From Oxytricha trifallax (taxonomy: Eukaryota; Ciliophora; Spirotrichea; Sporadotrichida; Oxytrichidae): a stretch of 64,000 nucleotides of DNA. Under the pieces are notes generated by a model. It had not been told where the DNA came from and searched no databases. It was given only the letters and a program-made list of their open reading frames with translations. The DNA lies in assembly GCA_000711775.1 (NCBI GenBank), contig ARYC01001229.1:24662-88661 (forward strand). Reading direction: 5' to 3'. The number at the start of each line of letters is the position of its first letter. Position 1 is the stretch's first letter. The translations under genes were made by a program, and so were the position numbers. Shown piece by piece: positions 56,345 to 64,000 of this stretch.

Positions 56345-59337
56345 ATTGCCCAGAAGCATTTATTAAAAGGATTTCTTTCATGTAAATTTTGCATTATTAA
56401 TTCAAATATAATATTTATACAAGAATACTTGTTTGATCTTGAGAGTAATGACACAAATTCTCTTGGTAAAACTATAAGAATTGTTGTTACTTGCAAGCTT
56501 ATTACACTTTATAATATAACAAATAGCAAGCTTGCAATAAGATATTGCAATTTTATTTTAAAAATGATATTTGCTCTATTATATAGATTGAAATAAATCT
56601 ATAATTCATTTTCATTAGATAATATTCATTCGTTGTCGCCTTCCTAGATATATGAAATTAATTTTTTATTTTAGAATGTAAATTCATAGATCCTTAGCTT
56701 AAAAATTTAGGTTCTATATTTTTCATAAAAACTATAGGATTAGACTTGCAATTTGCACAATGACAAGGACCTACATTCTTCTATCAGTTTTAGACAAAAA
56801 AATGGTTTAAATTTTCAATCATATTTTTAAAATGACATGTATTTTATATAATCGGATGTTCCTTCTATCTTAGTGTTATTTGAGAAATTTGACTATACAA
56901 AAATGTTATTACGATTAAGCCCTAGCCTCAACATGGAGGCAAATATCTCATCTAAATTTAATCGCAATCTTTCTTAACTAATTAAACAATAATATTTATG
57001 TTTATATTTAATGATGAAGATGAAGATTATTTAAGTGAATAATTGGAGTCTATTTAATGATTATTCTTTCACTGTGGCATTTGTGCCTAAAATGTTAAAT
57101 TAATATCATATATAAAAGATTGTTTTTTTAAAAAATAATTCGAAGATAATATCTGGGAATTGCTACATTTGCTTCTCTCCAACTCATTTTCCCTTGGAAT
57201 TCAAATGCCCATATAATTTACCTATGACAATTTAAGCTATTTATGTTGATGAAACTACGGACACACTTTATAACATACAATTTTAATTATAAAAAATCTT
57301 TATAGTTATACTTGGGAAGAAAAAATGGTGAAGTTCTGATAATGGGTTCCTTTGATTTGGAGGTCAGTCACAGGTTGAATTGGTTTAATCAAAATTAAAT
57401 CAAATTTAAGTTATTTATCTAATCTCATCAGTGATGCAGTATAGAATAATGTTTATCAAAGAAAATGTTCCCTCCCCCATAATAAAATAATAACTTTTAA
57501 TTTATGCATTTAATATCTGCCATCTATAAACAAAGTTTTAAAATATTTTATTTTTATATTTTAAAATTTTGTAAGAACTTTTAATTAAGAAATTATTCTA
57601 TTACACATTATTTTGGATTTTCCAGTTAAAGTTTAATATTTTTTTTATTTTCAACCAGAATTTAAAGATATTTATTAAGAGGAGTAATAAATTGCAAGTA
57701 AGTTTATCAGATAATAGCTAGAAAAAGCTAAGTCAATATCTTGGTTAAATTTAAATATATTATTTATTTTTAATGATAATCAAAAATTAATTATACATTT
57801 TACTTCATTAAATCAACAAATACTGACTACAAATACTGCATAAATATAGGATATATAAATTTCTACAAAGTCTGAAAATATTTAAATATTATTTTATATG
57901 ATACATGATTCTCGCTCTAGTTGATCCATTTACATATTTATATTTAATATAATCATTTAATTTACAGGTAATATTCTAACAAGTTGGCAGTTTAAGTCAA
58001 TTAACTAATTAATATGATCATAAAGATAATTGGTTAAATCTCACTAAAAGGAATGCTTATAGGGCATTGTAATTTTAGTTATAATTGGCTTTGGAAATAT
58101 AAAGATAAAGAAGAATGAATACCAAATTGCACTTCCATAAGTATAATGTAAGTATTATCTAGGAAAAATGGAAGTCAAATTAATTTTAGGATTCCTCAAT
58201 AATGTAACTAATTCATTTGAATCAAATAATAAATTTAAATTCTATATATTTTCAGGTTTTTAATAAATTCTAATTGTAATTTTGAAATTTCTAATAACAT
58301 TCGTTTTTATTTAATCTTATCACTTTGTTTATGAATATAGCATAAATGCATATGAATTATTAAGTCATACATATATTGTTGTTACAGTTTATTATTTTAA
58401 TAAAAATCAAGCTGTTACAATCAAATATTTGCTGATCAATTCCTGAATCAGAAAATAAATTAAAATTAAAGTTTATACTCTCCAAAATTGAAATAATAAA
58501 AAAACAATATAATTTATTAGCAAATAAGTCAATCAACAAATATCTCATTGATAATTTAAATAAGTTTAATATAATTAAATTATTGACATTAAATATAAAT
58601 GATTCTTCTGATGATACAGAAATTGTCAAGTATATTACTTAATTTAAAAATACTAATTATTTTTTTCAAATTTTCTCCTTATTTAGGGTCATTATAATAA
58701 AGATTCTGTGATAATTTCAAAGGTGGAGGTATCTTTTAAATTTGAATAATTTTAAAATTTACATTTGAAGTATATGGATTTAAATTTTTAAATTTAAATA
58801 TTAATGGTATAAGTCTTTAATAATCTTTAATACTTTATGATGATAAACTTATACTTAATTCTCTAATAATTTATTCATTACAATTTTTCAATTGTAATGA
58901 ATAAATTATTATTATATCGTCTAAAAATTGTTTTAGCAGTGACAAAATTTTTATTGCTAGCATGTCCTTATTAATCTAATATTTAATGATTGCAATTAAA
59001 TCTCAATCCTATTTCCATGTCAAGAAAAAATTGAAATTATTAGCCACATTTTATCAAGATTATTTATTTATTAATTTTTTATTAATAAAGAAAGTAATAC
59101 CCACTGTTGGTTCCTTTGGGCATCATTTTTATAATTAAATTTCGACAATAATTAAAAATTGATTATTAAATATAAATTTTAATAAAACATTTTTAAAAAA
59201 ATAGATAGATAAATGCTAAAAGGCGGGAATAATAATAAAGATGCAAAGTTAATAGAGATCTCTACTATATATTAATCAGTCTTATTAATTGTGTGATTAA
59301 TAAATATGTGAAAATACATTAGTTTGTAAGTCACATA
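56345..59337. other. AT-rich stretch with weak coding remnants
   Basis: 57000-57240 (NDEDEDYLSEQLESIQ, HCGICAQNVKLISYIKD) and 58050-58140 (GFGNIKIKKNEYQIALPQ) look coding-like when TAA/TAG are Gln, but are short and in different frames. No family can be assigned. Confidence 0.3.
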
Positions 59338-59695
59338 TCAGGGTGCTTTATTATACTGGGGAACTGTAATCAGACTGAGTTTTTTTGTTCGGTGTCTGCT
59401 GCGTGAACAGTTCAATGGTGGGTCTAAATTTTTGTTATTGTTGTCCATGATGTTTCTGCACAGTCTGACGATTGGCTCCATGATGAATTGAACGAAGAAT
59501 CTCTTGAGTACGGATCCAGCATCAGCTTCTTTCAGACTCCACCTAAGAGTGAGAGTACGTGGCACTAAAGCATTAGTAGTTGTTTGCGAGTAAGAGTAGT
59601 ACTGGTTTTTTCTAGGGGGCCATGTCCCTGGCACTTTCACTCCGTCAGTATTTTCAGCATTTTGAGGAAGTCGTCAAGATAGTTTTGGAGGCATT
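59338..59695 (-). CDS. GC-rich coding island, candidate MDS
   Basis: Minus-strand frame to TGA 59340-59338, reading LPQNAENTDGVKVPGTWPPR, then KNQYYSYSQTT, LVPRTLTLRWSLKEADAGSV, and IMEPIVRLCRNIMDNNN; the end is VPQYNKAP. Balanced codon use and higher G+C set it off sharply from both sides. Upstream, at about 59690, the coding look ends without a clear start, as expected if this is the last segment of a split macronuclear gene. No family recognised. Confidence 0.5.
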
Positions 59696-60100
59696 CATTT
59701 CTCGTCCTTCACACAATTAATAAGACTATAAAACATTTTTATTAAAAAATTTATTTAAATTAAACATTAATGATTTTGTGGTAAACTAAGTGTTGAAACT
59801 AACGGGCACAGAAATTCTGGGATGTTTGATCTATAAATAAGATTAAGGAGGAGGATTTTTTAAAAACTATGTTGGCTATATGAGATTTAATAGAACCACA
59901 AATTCAATCACAAAAGTTGATTATTTATTAAAGCAATATTTTCTTTTTATTTAAAAAATGCCTTATAACTTTTAAAATTTTAAATATGTATATAAAAGTT
60001 ATTAGGGAATAAGCAGGATCACTGTCTGGCATTAAATAATGCAAAATTAAACTCATTTATAATAAGCAATATTTTATATGATAATTTAATTTATAAATAC
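59696..60100. other. AT-rich stretch without recognised genes
   Basis: Nothing supported. Confidence 0.35.
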
Positions 60101-60109
60101 TGCTTACAG

Positions 60110-60610
60110 AAGATGTGCAGGCATTAATAAAATGAAAATGGAGAAATAAGACTAATTGTAACTTCATTAAATATAGCCACATAAGAAAATGCAATTGGCT
60201 AGTATAAAATTGAAGATGGGATCGCTTATTATTTAAATATAATTATTTATGTTAAAGAAGATGGATAGTTCATTTTAATTTAAGGAGCTATTAAATACAT
60301 AATAAATTTCAAAATAATATCAATTTTTGAATAACATAAATTCTTTAAGTATTCTACTTTTGAAAACATAGATGCTTAAGTGATGAAAGCCAAGTATTTC
60401 AAGTTATAAGATAGTCTAAGAATATAAATATATATTCTTACATTCACTTTAAAGAAATTTTTAATTTCGTAATTACTTTTTTCTAATTATCAATGGTTGG
60501 TTTTTCTCCAGTTAATTTATGTTGAGCTCATTTTAATGTGGTTTTTTAGACTATCATAAATGAATATATTTGCTTTAAACTGTTTACAGATCAGACCTTA
60601 CAAAATAATA
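60110..60610 (+). pseudogene. Unidentified coding-like stretch
   Basis: An open frame without TGA (NENGEIRLIVTSLNIATQEN, then IEDGIAYYLNIIIYVKEDGQ, then FENIDAQVMKAKYFKLQDSL) with a coding-like charge pattern in its first half. The second half becomes hydrophobic and AT-driven. It may belong to the surface-protein family, but this is not certain. Confidence 0.3.
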
Positions 60611-60632
60611 AGTTTTATATTAAACCCCAAAA

Positions 60633-60648
60633 CCCCAAGATGCTCATT
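60633..60648 (+). repeat. Solitary C4A4 telomere-like tract
   Basis: AAACCCCAAAACCCC after ATT, oriented as a left TBE end, but the sequence inside (AAGATGCTCATTAAAGCAAT) does not match the TBE repeats here. A possible partner is GGGGTTTATTA at 62531. Confidence 0.4.
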
Positions 60649-60949
60649 AAAGCAATGATTATTAAAGTAAGTAATTAAGTTATAATGTCATACTATTGAA
60701 GTTATAAAGTAATAGTTTGTTTCATTAAATGAGTTATTCATGTATTGGGTATAATTTTTTAGAGACTTTATCTAATAAAAATTATTTACCCTCAATGATG
60801 ATAAATCTTACATGGTCATTCCTTGAATTAAATTTTTAGACCGTTTATAAGTTTTTTTATTCAAATTTAGGTTATATATCTAAGACAGTTTCTACCTAAG
60901 TTTTATGAAATTTTATGCTTATTGATATATTTTAGCTTGCTATTGAATA

Positions 60950-62160
60950 TTACTGTTTCCTTAATTTCTTATTTCTCAAGAACTGTATTTCTTGAATTTA
61001 CTATTTTAACATTGTTATTAATAGTTTCCATGCTTTCATTAATCACTTTATAATTTTCTTCTTAAGATTTGTTAATTTTATCGGATAGAATTTTTATTAT
61101 TTTGGTTTATTCGCTATTTAGTGCTTCTTGAGTTTTGAAATTTTTTTTGTTAATTCTTCAAATTTACTAAATTTTTATTAATTTTATGAGAGAGTTGCTA
61201 GATTTTATAAATTCTTTTTTATTAAACTTAATTAAGTTCTTGTATTCGTTTAGTTTGATTTGCAAGCTACCCTTGTGAAGCAATTCCAATTGTAGGGGAA
61301 GCCTTCTTAATATCCTCGACTAATATTTTGAAGTCATCTTAAATTTCCTCAATTCCTTCTCTTATTTACAATTGAATTGAATTAATATCAAGTTCTTTAA
61401 AATTCTTGTCTAAATCTTCAATTCTCTCTAAAGTTTGTTTGTTTTTTTAATTAAGTTTTTCAAATATTTGTGTTTCTAAAACTTCAGGAACCTAGACCAA
61501 TAACCTGTCATACATGTCATTCATAGCATCTATTGTCATCTTTTTTAATTTTTTGCTATTATTTCTTTAACCTTATCCAAGTTGAGGTATGTTCCATCTG
61601 ACAAGGTTTGAGATTCCTCATTCTCTGTTAACTTTTGATTGAAGCTCAAAGATTCAAAGTAAGGTTTAGTTAATTTAATACTCTGCTTATCTTATTCAGA
61701 TGAACTAAATTTATTTTTTATCACTTTTTTTCTTTGTCAAAACACTGGAGTTTAATTTTAATTATTTTTTTAGGTTAATTTGAACTTTATTTTATTTGGA
61801 AGTTGCTTTTTCCAGGTGTGTTAATATTACTATCACTTTTTAAATTATTCAATGTTGCAATTAGCCAATTCTTATGGGTATTAATTTGATTTGTACCAAA
61901 CTTTTTCTGGAATTCATTTTTGACATCTTTGAAAGTTTTTTATCCCATAATTTATTACTTCTTTATGTACTCAAATATTTTGTTCTTTGCTTCCTCTTTC
62001 TTTAATTCAGCAAGCTAGCTTTCATTAAAAAATTCAGCTGTATAATTTGAGGGTTCAGAAGACTCCTCAAATTATTTTGCTTCTTAATACTCTTCGATTT
62101 ATTAATGGTCTTTTACTTACTCATTAAATTTTTTATTTATCAAAAAAATTTCCCCCCTTT
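60950..62160 (-). pseudogene. Coiled-coil protein with homopolymer frameshifts
   Basis: Minus strand. First frame from about 62130: NYTAEFFNESQLAELKKEEA, KNKIFEYIKKQQIMGQKTF, VKNEFQKKFGTNQINTHKNW. Second frame: KPYFESLSFNQKLTENEESQ. Third frame: MTIDAMNDMYDRLLVQVPEV, KNKQTLERIEDLDKNFKELD, REGIEEIQDDFKILVEDIKK. Changes occur at A-rich runs near 61735 and 61545. Heptad-rich composition points to a long coiled coil. No family recognised. It lies just inside the C4A4 tract at 60633, so it could belong to an unknown telomere-ended element. Confidence 0.45.
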
Positions 62161-62339
62161 TATAGACCCTGAATATACTAAAATTAGTAATCCCAAAAAT
62201 AGTAGTATAGGATTCATGAAGTTTAATTATTTACCATAAATAGTGTCTATAACCAAAATCAGGACTTATTTCAAGCTTCATGATTATTGCTTATTTATTA
62301 AACTTAAAATTCCTATTAATCCATTATATGAGAAGTTTT

Positions 62340-62430
62340 TTATAAAAGTCTACTAAATTCTACTAAAATCTAACAAATTATACTAAAATCTCACAAAATA
62401 TACTAAACTGTACTAAACTCTCCTATTTAC
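62340..62430. repeat. Short degenerate minisatellite
   Basis: About six imperfect units of the type TCTACTAAAATCTAACAAAT / TATACTAAACTG in tandem. Confidence 0.5.
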
Positions 62431-62880
62431 TAACAAACTTTTAGGCATGAAATAAGACAACTTTTAAATTAATGTTTAGTGATTCGTTTGATTTATAATT
62501 TTTTAGTTGTAATATGAGAACTATTTTATTGGGGTTTATTATTTCATGACTAATTCTAAAAGGAAAATAAAATTGGAAATTTATCTTAGAAAACTTTATG
62601 TTCTATAAAACCAAAGTATTTAGCATAAATTAGGGAATGTGCAAGCAACTTAGGATTTCTTATTAATTCAATGAGTTACTTACTGAAATTTTATTAATAA
62701 AAATATTCTTAATTTTCTTAAGACATTGATAAAGTTATAATGGAGAGGAATAAAAACTAGCTAGTAATAAGAGAGTCATTAAAATTAAATTTAGATTTGA
62801 AGTGAAATGGGATGTTATACTAAGTTAAAATGATTATTTAGATATATTAATTTGTTTAGCTCTTAGAGTTAAACCATTTC

Positions 62881-63616
62881 TCATAAACAATTATTATTCT
62901 ATTAAATAGGCCCCATCATTTATGGACAACCTTAATCATCAAGGAGTCCATCATTCTGAAGTTAATGAACTCGCTACTTATAATTCATTAAATCATCAAT
63001 TTGCTCTCTCATTCCCTAGAATTCTTGTCTCATTATTACATTATTTTCCAGATATTTCTTCTTGCTCTGTAGAAGCTGTTAGTTATTATCTTTAATTTCC
63101 TCATTCTCATATGGTCTTTATCTTCTTTTCGCTGACTACTTGAGTAAATATGCTGATCTTCCTTTTTAAACTAAAAATAGTTTATGAAATGTTTAACGTT
63201 ACCACTGTAGCTAATAGAGTTATATAAAGCCGAAACAAATTATGATTTCATGTGTACGATCAAATTGTTAGACTAGTCAAGTCTTTATCTCCTCATAATC
63301 TTTGCTTATTAATCATGCCATTTATCCCTTCCTAGTACAAAAACAACAATATATCGATAATCCATTTTTATCTAAATGCAACTAGTTGCATTAATCCGGC
63401 AAGTAATTTAAAAGTGAAGGCTTAGTTTAGGCATACTCCAGAAAATCATCGGAAATTAAACCCTCAATTTAAGGTATAGCAGCAACCATAACATTTGCTC
63501 TTTACAAATACTATAAAGTCATCATTTTCAAAAAATTACCTCCTTGTTCCCCTTTATGATACTCCTAAAAAAATAGACATTTGTACAAATCACTTTTGGC
63601 AAATAAGCCCCACATT
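62881..63616 (-). pseudogene. TBE 22-kDa-like accessory gene, disrupted by a second TBE
   Basis: Minus strand. Next to the TBE end the frame reads GAYLPKVICTNVYFFRSIIK, GNKE, then a 29-nt intron (63539-63511, GTAATT..TATAG), then RANVMVAAIPQIEGLISDDF and LEYAQTKPSLLNYLPD, matching the gene at 1101-1930 block by block. Decay follows (frame breaks near 63350). The last exon, after an intron acceptor at 63171, reads GRSAYLLKQSAKRRQRPYEN, then EEIKDNNQQLLQSKKKYLEN and a coiled coil to TGA 62883-62881. The N-terminal exon is cut off exactly at 63616/63617, where the TBE begins. Confidence 0.7.
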
Positions 63617-64000
63617 CAAAACCCCAAAACCCTTTCAGTAGTTTGATTGAGTTTTTGATTGATAAAAGTAGACTATTTAGGCATACTTTATTTGGGTTTT
63701 AATAGGGTTTATGTAGGGGTTTAATGTTTTAATGCAATGTATAGTAGTGTGTATTAGAGGGGTTTTATTTTTACTATTCACTCAAACTATACTTTGGCAT
63801 CATGTGCTAATTTTCTAAATTTGATATCTCCAATCCAGTTGATCATTTAGTCTATTGTTTGTTCTGCTCTGTGGTTTGGTCTTAAGATAATCTGCTCAGC
63901 CATATCTTTCATTTTACCTTTTATCTTATTCTAGTTTAAATATTGCTGTATTCTCTGCTTTGAATCTTTCTCTCTCTTACAGCTATAGTAATCATTTCTT
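63617..64000. mobile_element. Second TBE, left end (continues beyond window)
   Basis: CAAAACCCCAAAACCCTTTC follows ATT (63614-63616), the ANT-type target. The inverted repeat inside differs from that of the TBE at 52278, so it is another subfamily or an older copy. The 57-kDa-type ORF begins at the expected distance. Confidence 0.82.
63778..64000 (-). CDS. TBE 57-kDa-type kinase ORF, C-terminal end (partial)
   Basis: Minus strand, ending at TGA 63780-63778. It reads RNDYYSCKREKDSKQRIQQY, then KMKDMAEQIILRPNHRAEQT, then FRKLAHDAKVQFE, aligning with the C-terminus of the kinase ORF at 52395 (RNEYNSSRCEKDAKQRIK .. LPHDPKVHFE). Frame intact as far as visible; start lies outside the window. Confidence 0.82.

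Noticed and set aside
56284..56596. Overlapping ORFs on both strands at the right end of the TBE
   Set aside because: They run across the terminal inverted repeat and target site, so they are not genes.

Overview
The window looks like micronuclear (germline) DNA of a spirotrich ciliate of the Oxytricha/Stylonychia group. Recognisable reading frames run through many in-frame TAA and TAG codons (read as Gln) and stop at TGA. Introns are tiny (about 27-40 nt, GTAAGT..TAG). Coding islands sit in extremely AT-rich DNA. The transposons carry C4A4C4 telomere-like inverted ends and 3-bp ANT target duplications, which is the signature of telomere-bearing elements (TBEs). Species is an inference.

Layout. 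1-1007: end of a SecA/DEAD-type helicase gene. 1101-3731: a Tc1/mariner-like unit with a 22-kDa-TBE-like accessory gene (minus strand) and a DD34E transposase (plus strand). 4831-5075: a small GC-rich island, probably a macronuclear-destined segment (MDS). 6725-7253: a small gene interrupted by a 47-bp IES-like insert with a TTAAG pointer, bracketed by C4A4 / G4T4 telomere-like tracts. 7.5-28 kb: decayed or IES-interrupted large membrane-protein genes of the ciliate cadherin-like/beta-propeller type, riddled with palindromic and foldback elements. 30110-31956: a second transposase plus accessory pair. 33002-33976: an intact zinc-finger MT-A70 adenine methyltransferase. 35883-36325: a short element with G-rich ends. 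39.3-46.5 kb: a third membrane-protein gene, split by two MITEs and by a foldback element carrying a Rep-like SF3 helicase. 48161-48589: a GC-rich ORF starting MGCGVSS. 49.9-51.0 kb: a truncated LINE with an ATT-repeat tail. 52278-56344: a complete but mutated 4067-bp TBE with kinase/zinc-finger, 22-kDa and 42-kDa ORFs. 59338-59695: another GC-rich coding island. 60.1-62.2 kb: coiled-coil and other coding remnants. 62881-63616: an old 22-kDa-like gene into whose exon a second TBE (63617 to the window end) has inserted.

The main themes are (1) repeated pairing of a DD34E transposase with a fast-evolving 22-kDa accessory protein that keeps its intron positions, (2) one superfamily of short elements with related ends (TATTGTAGGAATACATTCGA..GGGAAATT), some palindromic and some holding cargo, inserted again and again in membrane-protein genes, and (3) small GC-rich islands that look like MDSs scattered in AT-rich germline DNA. 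All translations were done by eye with TAA/TAG=Gln and TGA=stop. Exact exon and frameshift positions are approximate unless bases are given.
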